NCBI GenBank assembly: GCA_947452785.1
Contig: CANGDZ010000002.1
Location: 43,073 to 107,072, forward strand
Direction of reading: 5' to 3'
Length of the DNA: 64,000 bases
Source: Comamonadaceae bacterium
GTDB taxonomy: Bacteria > Pseudomonadota > Gammaproteobacteria > Burkholderiales > Burkholderiaceae_C
In this document: piece after piece, positions 1 to 10,892 of the stretch
How the letters are laid out: every line of letters begins with the position of its first letter
Numbering within the stretch: position 1 is the stretch's first letter
Position numbers and translations under genes: made by a program
Notes under the pieces: generated by a model
What the model was told of the DNA's origin: nothing
Seen by the model: the letters and a program-made list of their open reading frames with translations, nothing else
Database searches by the model: none

Positions 1-88
1 CGCCCAAGCGAACGCCCACGCCCTTGCCGCGCTTGGACAAGTAGCGCGTCACGTGGCGGGCGGCAGCTTCGGTCAAAGAGACAGCCAT
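1..88 (-). CDS. iscA: Iron-sulfur cluster assembly protein IscA (5' part only)
   Basis: Only the first 29 codons are inside the window; the gene runs off the left edge. The N-terminus MAVSLTEAAARHVTRYL followed by SKRGKGVGVRLG matches the start of A-type Fe-S carrier proteins of the IscA/HesB family. These accept or deliver Fe-S clusters through three cysteines that lie beyond the window. The start ATG lies one base after the iscU stop codon, so it is the fourth gene of the iscRSUA operon. Family assignment rests on the N-terminus plus operon position. Confidence 0.85.
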   Translation of the reverse strand, partial: MAVSLTEAAARHVTRYLSKRGKGVGVRLG

Positions 89-89
89 A

Positions 90-476
90 TCAGTGCGCGT
101 GTTTTTTCTTGTAATCGTCCACAGCCGCCTTGATGGCGTCTTCGGCCAAGATGGAACAGTGGATTTTGACGGGCGGCAAAGCCAGCTCTTCGGCAATTTG
201 GCTGTTCTTCAAAGCCGCGGCTTCGTCCAGTGTTTTGCCTTTGACCCATTCGGTCACCAGCGAGCTCGAGGCAATCGCCGAGCCGCAGCCGTAGGTTTTG
301 AAGCGTGCATCTTCGATCACTCCGGTGACCGGATTGACCTTGATCTGCAACTTCATTACGTCGCCGCAAGCGGGGGCGCCCACCATGCCGGTACCCACAT
401 CCTCGTCGCCCTTGTCAAAGGAGCCCACGTTGCGGGGGTTTTCGTAGTGGTCAACCACTTTGTCGCTGTATGCCAT
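90..476 (-). CDS. iscU: Fe-S cluster scaffold protein IscU
   Basis: This 128-residue cytoplasmic scaffold is where IscS-derived sulfur and iron are assembled into [2Fe-2S] clusters. The three ligand cysteines are visible: C37 in GAPACGD, C64 in TYGCGSAIAS and C107 in KIHCSI. The LPPVK motif at 100-104 is the known docking site for the HscA chaperone. Length is normal for the family. It sits 21 bases after iscS and one base before iscA, so it is co-transcribed. Identity is secure. Confidence 0.97.
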   Translation of the reverse strand: MAYSDKVVDHYENPRNVGSFDKGDEDVGTGMVGAPACGDVMKLQIKVNPVTGVIEDARFKTYGCGSAIASSSLVTEWVKGKTLDEAAALKNSQIAEELALPPVKIHCSILAEDAIKAAVDDYKKKHAH

Positions 477-497
477 GTTCGTTTTCCTAATTCGTGT

Positions 498-1718
498 TCA
501 GTGGGCGGCCCATTGAATCGTGCTGATGTCAATGCCTTCTTTGTACATGTCCCACAAGGGGCTCAGATCACGCAGCTTGGCCACGTTCTTTTTGATCGTG
601 TCCACGGCGTAGTCAATCTCGGCTTCAGTGGTCCAGCGGCCAATCGTCATACGCAGACTGCTGTGCGCCAGCTCATCGCTGCGGCCCAGGGCGCGCAAGA
701 CATAGCTGGGCTCCAGGCTGGCCGAGGTGCAGGCAGAACCGCTGCTCACAGCCAAGCCCTTGATCCCCATGATGAGAGACTCGCCCTCGACATAGTTGAA
801 GCTCATGTTGAGGTTGTGCGGCACGCGCTTATCAGCATGACCGTTGATGAAGACTTGTTCAATGTCCTGGAGGCCAGCCAACATGCGGTCGTGCAGTGCA
901 CGGATGCGGATGTTCTCGCCATGCATTTCTTCTTTGGCAATGCGGTAGGCCTCGCCCATGCCCACACACTGGTGCGTGGGCAGCGTACCCGAACGCATGC
1001 CGCGCTCGTGGCCGCCACCGTGCATTTGCGCTTCCAGGCGGATGCGCGGCTTGCGGCGTACAAACAGGGCACCAATGCCTTTGGGTCCATAGGTCTTGTG
1101 CGAGGTCAGGCTCATCAGGTCGACGGGCAACGTGGTCAGGTCGATGTCCACACGACCGGTGGCTTGCGCCGCGTCAGAGTGGAAGATCACACCCTTTTCG
1201 CGGCAGATGGCGCCAATGGCCGCAATGTCTTGGATCACGCCGATTTCGTTATTGACGAACATGACGCTGGCCAAAATGGTGTCAGGGCGGATAGCGGCTT
1301 TGAACACATCCAGATCGACCAAGCCGTCTGCCTGCACATCCAGATAGGTCACTTCAAAGCCTTGGCGCTCGAGCTCGCGCATGGTGTCCAAAATGGCTTT
1401 GTGTTCGGTCTTGACCGTGATCAGATGCTTGCCCTTGGACTTGTAAAAGTGCGCAGCACCCTTCAATGCCAGGTTATTGGATTCGGTGGCACCGCTGGTC
1501 CAGACGATTTCGCGCGGGTCGGCGCCAATCAGGGCGGCGACTTGCTCGCGGGCCTTCTCAACCGCAGCTTCGGCTTCCCAACCCCAGGCGTGGCTGCGCG
1601 AGGCAGGGTTGCCAAAATGGTTGCGCAGCCAAGGGACCATGGCGTCGACCACCCGCTCATCGCAGGGGTTGGTCGCGCTGTAATCCATGTAGATCGGGAA
1701 GTGTGGTGTGGTTTCCAT
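498..1718 (-). CDS. iscS: Cysteine desulfurase IscS
   Basis: A PLP enzyme that takes sulfur from L-cysteine and hands it as persulfide to IscU and to tRNA thiolation partners. The PLP-lysine motif [10 protein letters not shown] and the mobile-loop cysteine in [17 protein letters not shown] are both present, the latter matching the group I IscS loop. The ATG at 1718 gives 406 residues, close to the usual 404. A TTG six codons upstream is possible but would add residues the family lacks. It follows iscR by 41 bases. Confidence 0.96.
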   Translation of the reverse strand: METTPHFPIYMDYSATNPCDERVVDAMVPWLRNHFGNPASRSHAWGWEAEAAVEKAREQVAALIGADPREIVWTSGATESNNLALKGAAHFYKSKGKHLITVKTEHKAILDTMRELERQGFEVTYLDVQADGLVDLDVFKAAIRPDTILASVMFVNNEIGVIQDIAAIGAICREKGVIFHSDAAQATGRVDIDLTTLPVDLMSLTSHKTYGPKGIGALFVRRKPRIRLEAQMHGGGHERGMRSGTLPTHQCVGMGEAYRIAKEEMHGENIRIRALHDRMLAGLQDIEQVFINGHADKRVPHNLNMSFNYVEGESLIMGIKGLAVSSGSACTSASLEPSYVLRALGRSDELAHSSLRMTIGRWTTEAEIDYAVDTIKKNVAKLRDLSPLWDMYKEGIDISTIQWAAH

Positions 1719-1759
1719 TAGCGGCTCGGTGCTCAAAAAAGGGGCTTTTGCTTGCGCAA

Positions 1760-2302
1760 TCAGCTCTTGGAGATGGAGAAGGCGTTGCCCAAGGCAAACA
1801 CAGAATTGGGGGCGTTGACGCGGATCGGTTGAGACACCGGCATGGCCGAAATCGCGCGCTTGATGGCGGGCTTATCGTCGATGGTCACGCCGCTGGTCAA
1901 TTGGTCGTCCACCATTTTTTGAAGAGTGACGGAATCTAAAAACTCGACCATGCGGGTGTTCAGCGCGGCCCACAGATCGTGGGTCATGCAACGGCCGCTT
2001 TCACCTTGGCAATTTTCTTTGCCGCCGCAATGCGTGGCATCAATCGGCTCATCGACCGAGACAATAATGTCGGCCACGGTAATTTCGGCAGCCTTGCGGG
2101 CCAGCGAGTAACCACCGCCAGGACCTCTGGTGGACTCCACCAACTGATGTCGGCGCAATTTACCGAACAATTGCTCCAGGTAGGACAGTGAGATGTGCTG
2201 GCGCTGGCTGATGGCCGCCAAAGTGACAGGGCCGCTGTGCTGGCGCAGGGCCAGATCGATCATTGCCGTGACTGCAAATCGGCCTTTGGTGGTCAAACGC
2301 AT
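1760..2302 (-). CDS. iscR: Rrf2-family Fe-S regulator IscR
   Basis: First gene of the isc operon: a winged-helix repressor that senses Fe-S status through its own [2Fe-2S] cluster. The N-terminus [18 protein letters not shown] and the wing [10 protein letters not shown] are typical of Rrf2/IscR proteins. Candidate ligands are C92, C98, C105 and H108. The C98-C105 spacing is one residue longer than the C-x5-C-x5-C pattern of Escherichia coli IscR. The 180-residue length includes a C-terminal tail of about 35 residues after the family core. It is expected to repress its own operon from the site at 2329-2353. Confidence 0.95.
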   Translation of the reverse strand: MRLTTKGRFAVTAMIDLALRQHSGPVTLAAISQRQHISLSYLEQLFGKLRRHQLVESTRGPGGGYSLARKAAEITVADIIVSVDEPIDATHCGGKENCQGESGRCMTHDLWAALNTRMVEFLDSVTLQKMVDDQLTSGVTIDDKPAIKRAISAMPVSQPIRVNAPNSVFALGNAFSISKS

Positions 2303-2328
2303 GGCGGTCTCCGGTGGGGTGAAAAAAT

Positions 2329-2381
2329 TTGTCCTACTAACGCGGTCAAGTATAACAGAACCCGATCAAATTGGTCGGGTT
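2329..2381 (-). promoter_or_regulatory. Candidate iscR promoter/operator with type 1 IscR-like box
   Basis: Read on the minus strand, 2353-2329 begins ATACTTGAC and continues with GTTAGTAGGAC. The first nine bases fit the left half of the published type 1 IscR consensus (ATASYYGAC); the right half fits less well. A TATACT sequence overlaps its left edge and could be a -10. Just upstream, 2359-2381 is a 7-bp inverted repeat (AACCCGA / TCGGGTT) that may be a weak uvrB terminator or a further protein site. The match to the IscR consensus is from memory, not computed. Confidence 0.45.
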
Positions 2382-2399
2382 AAGGCGCGGGTAAACCCC

Positions 2400-4487
<2,088 letters not shown>

Positions 4488-4500
4488 GTCAGCAATTGTG

Positions 4501-4542
4501 AGCGGGAAACCGGGCCGACTCGAAAGGCCCGTATGTCCCGCT
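4501..4542. repeat. Nested inverted repeat upstream of uvrB
   Basis: Outer arms AGCGGGA (4501-4507) and TCCCGCT (4536-4542) and inner arms GGGCC (4512-4516) and GGCCC (4526-4530) are perfect complements with small internal loops. It lies 14 bases upstream of the uvrB start and about 74 bases upstream of the divergent aminotransferase gene. It could be a 5' leader hairpin in the uvrB mRNA or a protein-binding site. There is no T-run directly after it on the minus strand, so a simple terminator is unlikely. Confidence 0.5.
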
Positions 4543-4615
4543 AAAATAAGGGGTAACCCGCAAGCGTAACCGATGCACCCCATCGGTACTTTCTTTTTAC
4601 TCTAGGACTTCCTTC

Positions 4616-5812
4616 ATGTCTCTGTTTACCGCCGTTGAAATGGCTCCGCGTGACCCGATTTTGGGTTTGAACGAGCAATTTGCTGCCGATACCAATCCCA
4701 ACAAAGTCAACCTCGGCGTGGGCGTTTATTTCGACGACAATGGCAAACTGCCCCTGCTGCAGTGCGTACAAGCAGCAGAAAAAACCATGATGGCCACCCC
4801 CACCGCCCGTGGCTACTTGCCGATTGACGGTATTGCCGCTTACGACGCTGCCGTGAAAAGCCTGGTATTTGGGGCTGACAGCGAAGCCGTCACCTCAGGC
4901 CGTGTGGCCACTGTTCAAGGCATTGGAGGCACAGGTGGCCTGAAGATTGGCGCCGATTTCTTGAAAAAGCTCAGCCCTAACGCCAAGGTCATGATTTCAG
5001 ACCCGAGCTGGGAAAACCACCGCGCGCTGTTCCAAAGCGCCGGATTCCAAGTGGACAGCTATGCATACTACGACGCCGAAAAACGCGGCGTAAACTTTGA
5101 AGGCATGCTGGCCAGCTTGAATGCAGCAGCCCCCGGTACCGTCGTGGTCTTGCATGCTTGCTGCCACAACCCCACCGGGTACGACATCACGGCCGCCCAA
5201 TGGGACCAGGTGGTTGATGTGGTCAAGGCCAAGCAATTGACGGCCTTTTTGGACATGGCTTACCAAGGCTTTGGCCACGGCATTGCCGAAGATGGCGCCG
5301 TGATCGGCAAATTCGTCGCCGCCGGGCTGAACTTTTTGGTCTCCACATCATTCTCCAAGAGCTTCAGCTTGTATGGCGAGCGCGTGGGCGCCCTGTCGGT
5401 GCTGTGCGCAGACAAAGAAGAATGCGGCCGCGTGTTGTCACAACTTAAAATCGTGATCCGTACCAACTACTCCAACCCACCGATCCACGGTGGCGCGGTG
5501 GTGGCAGCGGTGCTGAACAACCCCGAGCTGCGCGCCCTGTGGGAAAAAGAACTGGGCGAGATGCGCGTGCGCATCAAAGCCATGCGCCAAAATCTGGTCG
5601 ACGGCCTCAAAGCCGCCGGCGTCAAACAAGACATGGGCTTTATCACCAGCCAGATCGGCATGTTCAGTTATTCTGGCCTGTCCAAGGACCAAATGGTGCG
5701 TCTGCGCAGCGAATTTGGCGTTTACGGCACCGACACCGGACGGATGTGTGTGGCCGCGTTGAACAGCAAAAACATCGACTACGTCTGCCAAGCCATCGCC
5801 AAAGTGGTTTGA
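4616..5812 (+). CDS. tyrB: Aromatic/aspartate aminotransferase (class I, PLP)
   Basis: A 398-residue fold-type I aminotransferase of the AspC/TyrB group that exchanges amino groups between aspartate, tyrosine or phenylalanine and 2-oxoglutarate. Seen: N-terminal DPILGLNEQF, the substrate/PLP motif HACCHNPTGYD, and the PLP-lysine motif STSFSKSFSLYGERVG. The C-terminal GRMCVAALNSKNI contains the substrate-carboxylate arginine region. AspC and TyrB cannot be separated by eye, so the symbol is provisional. An AGGA precedes the ATG by eight bases. It is transcribed alone and ends at a strong terminator. Confidence 0.88.
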   Translation: MSLFTAVEMAPRDPILGLNEQFAADTNPNKVNLGVGVYFDDNGKLPLLQCVQAAEKTMMATPTARGYLPIDGIAAYDAAVKSLVFGADSEAVTSGRVATVQGIGGTGGLKIGADFLKKLSPNAKVMISDPSWENHRALFQSAGFQVDSYAYYDAEKRGVNFEGMLASLNAAAPGTVVVLHACCHNPTGYDITAAQWDQVVDVVKAKQLTAFLDMAYQGFGHGIAEDGAVIGKFVAAGLNFLVSTSFSKSFSLYGERVGALSVLCADKEECGRVLSQLKIVIRTNYSNPPIHGGAVVAAVLNNPELRALWEKELGEMRVRIKAMRQNLVDGLKAAGVKQDMGFITSQIGMFSYSGLSKDQMVRLRSEFGVYGTDTGRMCVAALNSKNIDYVCQAIAKVV

Positions 5813-5829
5813 ACTGATTTTTTTGTAAA

Positions 5830-5855
5830 AAAAAGCCGCATTTTTGCGGCTTTTT
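5830..5855 (+). terminator. Rho-independent terminator after the aminotransferase gene
   Basis: GCCGCA (5835-5840) pairs with TGCGGC (5845-5850) around a TTTT loop. The hairpin is preceded by an A-run and followed by TTTTT. It starts 17 bases after the stop codon. Confidence 0.85.
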
Positions 5856-5922
5856 GCTTCTGCACACAGGTGACAGTGGATTAGTGTTTTCACTCCAACT
5901 TTGAACTGGCTCAACTGGTATA

Positions 5923-5945
5923 TTGCTGCAGCGCAACAATTTTTT
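5923..5945. promoter_or_regulatory. Possible PhaR-type operator before phaZ
   Basis: The sequence TTGCTGCAGCGCAACAATT has TTGC/GCAA arms about a TGCAGC core. It includes GCAACAATT, which resembles the GCA-rich PhaR repeat described for Ralstonia. It lies about 15-35 bases upstream of the phaZ start. PhaR would link depolymerase expression to free PHB. The motif match is from memory and weak. Confidence 0.2.
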
Positions 5946-5959
5946 GAACGGTCTCCGCC

Positions 5960-7555
5960 ATGCTTTATCAGATCTATGAAACTCAACGCTCCTTTATGGA
6001 GCCCTTCGCAGACTTGGCGCACACCGCAGCCAAGCTATACAGCAATCAGGGCAATGCAGCTGGCCAAAACCCCATGGCGCAGCGCGTGGCCGCAGGCTAT
6101 GACCTGTTCCACCGTTTAGGCAAAGACTACTTGAAGCCAGAGTTTGGCATTAGAACGGTCGATGTGGACGGGGTCGATGTGGCCATCCATGAGCGCATCG
6201 AGATCAAAAAACCTTTCTGTGAATTGCTGCGTTTCAAGCGCTACTCGGACGACACCGAAACCCTGGCCAAGCTGAAGAACCAGCCCCCCGTGCTGATCGT
6301 CTCTCCTTTGTCTGGCCACTACGCAACTTTGCTGCGCGACACCGTTCGCACCATGCTGGGTGACCACAAGGTCTATATCACCGACTGGAAGAATGCGCGT
6401 TTGGTGCCCTTGGAAGACGGTGAATTCCACCTCGACGACTACATCAACTATGTGCAAGAGTTCATTCGTCATGTGCAGTCCATTTATGGCAACTGCCACG
6501 TGGTGAGCGTGTGCCAGCCCACCGTGCCGGTCCTTGCAGCTATTTCTCTGATGGCCAGTCGCGGTGAAAAAACACCGTTGACCATGACCATGATGGGCGG
6601 CCCTATCGATGCGCGCAAATCGCCCACCGCAGTGAACAACCTGGCCACCAACAAAGGCTTTGAGTGGTTTGAAAACAATGTGATCTACCGCGTGCCCGGC
6701 AACTTCCCTGGTGCAGGTCGTCGTGTCTACCCCGGCTTCTTGCAGCACACCGGCTTTGTGGCCATGAACCCCGACCGCCATGCCACCAGCCATTACGACT
6801 ACTTCAAAGACTTGATCAAAGGCGACGATGCCAGCATCGAAGCCCACCGCAAGTTTTATGACGAGTACAACGCTGTGCTCGATATGGACGCCGATTACTA
6901 CCTGGAAACCATCCGTACCGTGTTCCAAGACTTCAACTTGGTCTACGGCACATGGAACGTCAAAGGCGTGGACGGCCGCACCGAGCTGGTTCGCCCACAA
7001 GACATCACCACCACCGCCATGCTGACGGTGGAAGGCGAGTTGGACGACATCTCAGGTTCAGGCCAGACCGCTGCAGCCCACGGGCTGTGCACAGGCATTG
7101 CCGAAAAGAATCGCCAACACCTGGAAGTTCCTGGTGCCGGTCACTACGGCATTTTCAGCGGCCGCCGCTGGCGCGATGTGGTCTACCCTGAAGTGCGCAA
7201 ATTCATTTTGAATCACGCCGCATCTAAAGCAACCCCCAAGGCGGTTGTGGCTGCGCCCACTGTGAAAGCAGTGGCCAAGCCCGTGGCACTGAAAAAAGCA
7301 ACGCATGCTGCTGCGCCCGCCAAGCTGCCTACTTCGACAGTTGCCTCTCCAGTGGCGGTGAAAGCGGCCCCTCCATTGGCGGCCAAAGTGGCCGTCAAAG
7401 CAGCGCCTAAAGCCATTGCCAAACCCGTGGCCAAACAAGCTGTGGCCAAGGTGTCTGTGAAGACCCCCGCCAAAACAGCCAGCAAGGCCACGGCCAAAGC
7501 CTCCAGCGTGAAAACCGCTTGGGTTGAAGCGCCTAAGCCCAAAGCCAAGGCTTGA
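5960..7555 (+). CDS. phaZ: Intracellular polyhydroxybutyrate depolymerase PhaZ with basic C-terminal tail
   Basis: Hydrolyses native intracellular PHB granules. Residues 1 to about 418 match the PhaZa1-type alpha/beta hydrolase family: N-terminus [16 protein letters not shown], nucleophile C185 in SVCQPTVP (this family uses cysteine), an acid at D362/D363 in [10 protein letters not shown] and H395 in [10 protein letters not shown]. From about residue 420 to 531 the protein becomes a low-complexity Ala/Lys/Pro/Val tail ([20 protein letters not shown] and similar), like the histone H1-like tails of PHA-granule proteins PhaF and PhaM. The stop codon overlaps the next start by one base. The phaCAB operon is 12 kb away in the window. 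Confidence 0.92.
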   Translation: MLYQIYETQRSFMEPFADLAHTAAKLYSNQGNAAGQNPMAQRVAAGYDLFHRLGKDYLKPEFGIRTVDVDGVDVAIHERIEIKKPFCELLRFKRYSDDTETLAKLKNQPPVLIVSPLSGHYATLLRDTVRTMLGDHKVYITDWKNARLVPLEDGEFHLDDYINYVQEFIRHVQSIYGNCHVVSVCQPTVPVLAAISLMASRGEKTPLTMTMMGGPIDARKSPTAVNNLATNKGFEWFENNVIYRVPGNFPGAGRRVYPGFLQHTGFVAMNPDRHATSHYDYFKDLIKGDDASIEAHRKFYDEYNAVLDMDADYYLETIRTVFQDFNLVYGTWNVKGVDGRTELVRPQDITTTAMLTVEGELDDISGSGQTAAAHGLCTGIAEKNRQHLEVPGAGHYGIFSGRRWRDVVYPEVRKFILNHAASKATPKAVVAAPTVKAVAKPVALKKATHAAAPAKLPTSTVASPVAVKAAPPLAAKVAVKAAPKAIAKPVAKQAVAKVSVKTPAKTASKATAKASSVKTAWVEAPKPKAKA

Positions 7556-8268
7556 TGGCACACAGTGCGGGCCCCTCGCCGGCGCAACTCGACTTGGCAC
7601 GGCGCATCGACGCCGTGCTGCCTCAAACGCAGTGCACGCGCTGCGGTTACCCTGACTGCGCGTCCTATGCCTTGGCCGTCGCAAGGTCAGAGGCGGCCAT
7701 CAACCAATGCCCTCCCGGCGGCGCCGAAGGCATTGCACGCCTTGCGTCAGTGACACAGCGCCCGGCCCGGCCCCTCGATCCCATCTTCGGCGCTGAAGCT
7801 CCCAGGACCGTGGCGGTGATAGATGAAGCTTGGTGCATTGGCTGCACACTGTGCATTAAAGCCTGCCCCACTGACGCCATTGTGGGTAGCAACAAACAGA
7901 TGCATACCGTCATTGAGCCCGCCTGCACGGGCTGTGATTTATGCCTACCGGTTTGCCCGGTGGACTGCATTCAAATGGTGAGCGTCAGTGCAGATCAAAC
8001 CGGATGGGCTGCCTGGAGTGCAGCGCAAGCCGATTCAGCTCGCCAACGCTATACCCTCAGGCAGCATCGACTCAAAGAAGAAGCACAAGCACATCAAGGT
8101 CAGCTCTTGGCCAAAGCCGAGGCGCACTTGACCGATCTGGAAAGCCACACCAAGGTGCCACAAGGTGTGGGCAAAGCGGCTGAGTTGGAGCGCAAGCGCA
8201 GCGTCATCGAGGCGGCCATCGCTTCAGCAGCAGCCAAAGCAAAAGCCCGCCAAGCCGGGAAGGCTTGA
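7555..8268 (+). CDS. rsxB: RnfB/RsxB-like iron-sulfur electron-transfer protein
   Basis: A 237-residue cytoplasmic ferredoxin-like protein. The N-terminal four-cysteine domain ([13 protein letters not shown] then NQCPPGG) is the [4Fe-4S] domain typical of RnfB. It is followed by two classic 4Fe-4S motifs, [18 protein letters not shown] and [18 protein letters not shown]. The C-terminus is Ala/Lys-rich helix. No rnfA, C, D, G or E gene is in the window, so it may work with another partner. The ATG overlaps the phaZ stop (TGATG), implying translational coupling with phaZ. The electron donor and acceptor are unknown. Confidence 0.85.
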   Translation: MAHSAGPSPAQLDLARRIDAVLPQTQCTRCGYPDCASYALAVARSEAAINQCPPGGAEGIARLASVTQRPARPLDPIFGAEAPRTVAVIDEAWCIGCTLCIKACPTDAIVGSNKQMHTVIEPACTGCDLCLPVCPVDCIQMVSVSADQTGWAAWSAAQADSARQRYTLRQHRLKEEAQAHQGQLLAKAEAHLTDLESHTKVPQGVGKAAELERKRSVIEAAIASAAAKAKARQAGKA

Positions 8269-8332
8269 CAGGCTTTTGAAGTTAGGCCGGGTGAACCTGC
8301 AGTCCGTCTGACTGCGGTCAGTTTAGAGTCGT

Positions 8333-8824
8333 TCAGTGCGGCGCCGAGTGCGACGCGGCCAAGGCCGCAAAAGCCTGGACCACTTCAACCGGTGCTTGCA
8401 CCAACTCAATCAACACACCCTCGCCGGCAATCGGAAACTCCTCGCTGGCCTTGGGATGCAAGAAGGTGATGTCAAAACCCGCAGCGCCTTTGCGGATACC
8501 GCCCGGCGCAAAGCGCACGCCTTGCGCCGTGAGCCACTGCACCGCCACCGGCAAGTCATCAATCCACAAACCCACGTGATTCAAGGGCGTGGCGTGCACG
8601 GCCGGTTTCCTCTCTATGTCCATCGGTTGCATCAAATCGACTTCAACCTTGAAGGGGCCCAAGCCAATCGCGCAAATGTCTTCGTCCACATTCTCACGTT
8701 CGCTCTGAAAAGTGCCGGTGACCTCCAGGCCAAACATGTCGACCCAGAGCGTTTTCAAGCGGCCCTTGTCAGGCCCACCAATGGCGATTTGCTGAATGCC
8801 CAGGACTTTGAAGGGGCGGGTCAT
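8333..8824 (-). CDS. VOC-family protein, likely methylmalonyl-CoA epimerase
   Basis: A 163-residue glyoxalase/VOC-fold protein with paired beta-alpha-beta units ([17 protein letters not shown] near the N-terminus and [18 protein letters not shown] in the second half). Family members bind a metal through His and Glu residues such as H83-type NHVG and the ELV near the C-terminus. It begins directly after the pccA stop codon and is the last gene of the propionyl-CoA operon. Conversion of (S)- to (R)-methylmalonyl-CoA is therefore the natural role. The fold is clear; the epimerase call is inferred from context, and a lactoylglutathione lyase-like activity is not excluded. Confidence 0.7.
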   Translation of the reverse strand: MTRPFKVLGIQQIAIGGPDKGRLKTLWVDMFGLEVTGTFQSERENVDEDICAIGLGPFKVEVDLMQPMDIERKPAVHATPLNHVGLWIDDLPVAVQWLTAQGVRFAPGGIRKGAAGFDITFLHPKASEEFPIAGEGVLIELVQAPVEVVQAFAALAASHSAPH

Positions 8825-10873
8825 TTATTCGAACTCCACAATCATCTGATCCACGATGAGTGACTCGCCTTTGGCGGCGACCACCTTTTTAACCACGCCG
8901 TCTTGCGAAGCGAACAGCACGTTTTCCATCTTCATGGCTTCGATCACGGCGACACGCTCACCGGCTTGCACTTTTTGGCCGACGGTGACCGCCACATCCA
9001 CCAGCAGGCCGGGCATGGGGGACAGGACAAAGCGGCTCAGATCAGGCGCAGCCTTGTAAAGCATGAGCTGATGCAGCTCAGCCATGCGCGGCGACATCAC
9101 GAGAGCTTCGATGCGGGTGCCGTTGTGCTGTACCTGTAAGGCCAGCGGATTCTTCGTGGTGCCGCGCTCGATTTGCGCGGTGAACGCTTTGCCGTTGACC
9201 GTCCCTTCAATGCGAATGTCGTTCAAGCGTGACTTGCTTTCGATGGCAAAAGTTTTGCCCGCGATGGTAATTTGCGCCACGCCCGGCTTGCCCACAAACT
9301 CGTCCACATGCACAGGCACATAGCGGTTGTTGCCGCTTTGCCCCAATTCGACCACGGCATAGTCTTGGCCGACTTGCACATCGTAACCAGGCAACTGACC
9401 GCTGATATTGGCGGCGCGTTGGCGTGATTTGCGACGCACAAAAGCCGCCAAGGCCGCCAAAAAATCGTGGTCGTCGTGCGGCACGTCTTCGGCGCGGAAA
9501 CCCTTGCTGTACTGCTCGGCAATGAAGCCGGTGTTGAAGTCACCTGAGACGAAACGAGGGTGCGCCAGCAAAGCGGCCTGAAACGGGATGTTCGAGCTGA
9601 TGCCGCGGATCACAAAGCCGTTCAAGGCTTCGCGCATTTTGGAAATCGCCTCGTTGCGGTCTTTGCCATGCACGATCAGCTTGGCGATCATCGAGTCGTA
9701 GAACATCGGAATCTCGCCACCGTCTTGCACGCCGGTGTCCACACGCACGCCAAACAGGTCAGCGGTGTTGCCCTGGAACATGGTTTGTTTGGGCGTCTGG
9801 AAACGCACCAAGCGGCCCGTAGAAGGCAGGAAGTTGCGGAAAGGGTCTTCAGCGTTGATGCGGCACTCGATGGCCCAGCCGTTGCGCTGCACGTCTTTTT
9901 GTTCGATTGGCAATTTTTCGCCTGCGGCCACGCGGATCATCATCTCCACCAAGTCGAGACCGGTGATGGCCTCGGTCACCGGATGCTCTACCTGCAAGCG
10001 AGTGTTCATCTCCAAAAAGTAAAAGCTCTGGTCTTTGCCGACCACAAACTCGACCGTGCCGGCGCTTTGGTATTTAACGGCCTTAGCCAATTGCACGGCT
10101 TGCTCGCCCATCGCTTTGCGCGTGGCCTCAGAGATGAATGGCGATGGCGCCTCTTCAATCACTTTTTGGTGGCGGCGCTGGATCGAGCACTCGCGCTCGT
10201 TCAAATAAATCACGTTGCCATGGCTGTCACCCAGCACCTGAATTTCAATGTGACGGGGCTCTTCGACGAACTTCTCGATGAAAACGCGGTCATCGCCAAA
10301 GCTGTTGCGAGCTTCGTTGCGGCAAGAGGTAAAGCCTTCAAAGGCTTCCTTGTCGTTGAAGGCCACGCGAAGACCTTTTCCGCCGCCGCCGGCTGAGGCT
10401 TTGATCATCACGGGGTAGCCAATGCCTTTGGCAACTTCCACCGCTTTTTCAGGCGTTTCCAACGCGTCGTTGACACCCGGAATGCAGTTCACGCCTGCAG
10501 CGCCGGCCAGCTTTTTGGACTCGATCTTGTCGCCCATGGCGGCAATCGAGAAGTGGCGTGGACCGATGAAGGCAATGCCCTCGTCTTCACAGCGCTTGGA
10601 GAACTCCGCGTTCTCGCTCAAGAAACCATAGCCAGGGTGAATCGCTTGCGCGCCTGTGGCTTTAGCGGCGGCAATGATCTTGTCGGCCACCAGGTACGAC
10701 TCGCGCGAGGCGGCGGGGCCAATCAGCACGGCTTCGTCGGCCAACTGCACATGGCGTGCTTCTTTGTCGGCTTCAGAGTAAACGGCCACGGTTTGGATGC
10801 CCATCTTTTGGGCGGTGGCGATCACGCGGCAAGCAATTTCGCCACGGTTGGCAATCAAAATTTTGGTAAACAT
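8825..10873 (-). CDS. pccA: Propionyl-CoA carboxylase alpha subunit (biotin carboxylase plus BCCP)
   Basis: Carboxylates its own biotin using ATP and bicarbonate for transfer to propionyl-CoA by PccB. The N-terminus MFTKILIANRGEIACRV and the ATP-grasp glycine loop KASAGGGGKGLR are seen. The active-site region EMNTRLQVEHPVTE and the C-terminal biotinyl-lysine motif VIEAMKMENVL mark the two functional ends of the 682-residue protein. The ATG at 10873 follows an AAGGAG-like site; the frame is open further upstream but that stretch overlaps pccB and is unlike the family. The gap to pccB is 19 bases. A methylcrotonyl- or acetyl-CoA carboxylase role is less likely given the neighbouring mutase. Confidence 0.94.
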   Translation of the reverse strand: MFTKILIANRGEIACRVIATAQKMGIQTVAVYSEADKEARHVQLADEAVLIGPAASRESYLVADKIIAAAKATGAQAIHPGYGFLSENAEFSKRCEDEGIAFIGPRHFSIAAMGDKIESKKLAGAAGVNCIPGVNDALETPEKAVEVAKGIGYPVMIKASAGGGGKGLRVAFNDKEAFEGFTSCRNEARNSFGDDRVFIEKFVEEPRHIEIQVLGDSHGNVIYLNERECSIQRRHQKVIEEAPSPFISEATRKAMGEQAVQLAKAVKYQSAGTVEFVVGKDQSFYFLEMNTRLQVEHPVTEAITGLDLVEMMIRVAAGEKLPIEQKDVQRNGWAIECRINAEDPFRNFLPSTGRLVRFQTPKQTMFQGNTADLFGVRVDTGVQDGGEIPMFYDSMIAKLIVHGKDRNEAISKMREALNGFVIRGISSNIPFQAALLAHPRFVSGDFNTGFIAEQYSKGFRAEDVPHDDHDFLAALAAFVRRKSRQRAANISGQLPGYDVQVGQDYAVVELGQSGNNRYVPVHVDEFVGKPGVAQITIAGKTFAIESKSRLNDIRIEGTVNGKAFTAQIERGTTKNPLALQVQHNGTRIEALVMSPRMAELHQLMLYKAAPDLSRFVLSPMPGLLVDVAVTVGQKVQAGERVAVIEAMKMENVLFASQDGVVKKVVAAKGESLIVDQMIVEFE

Positions 10874-10892
10874 GTTCTTCTTCTCCTTGGGC

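Noticed and set aside
93..1721. Long open frame antisense to iscU and iscS
   Set aside because: It lies fully opposite genes of certain identity; high GC with biased third positions keeps the opposite frame open. No family resemblance.
4491..4507. AATTGTGAGCGG resembling half of the lac operator
   Set aside because: Only one half-site matches, it is part of a different inverted repeat, and no lac genes or LacI-type regulator are nearby.
8269..8332. Weak inverted repeats between the convergent rsxB-like and epimerase genes
   Set aside because: Stems are only about 5 bp and no T-run follows, so I could not support a terminator.
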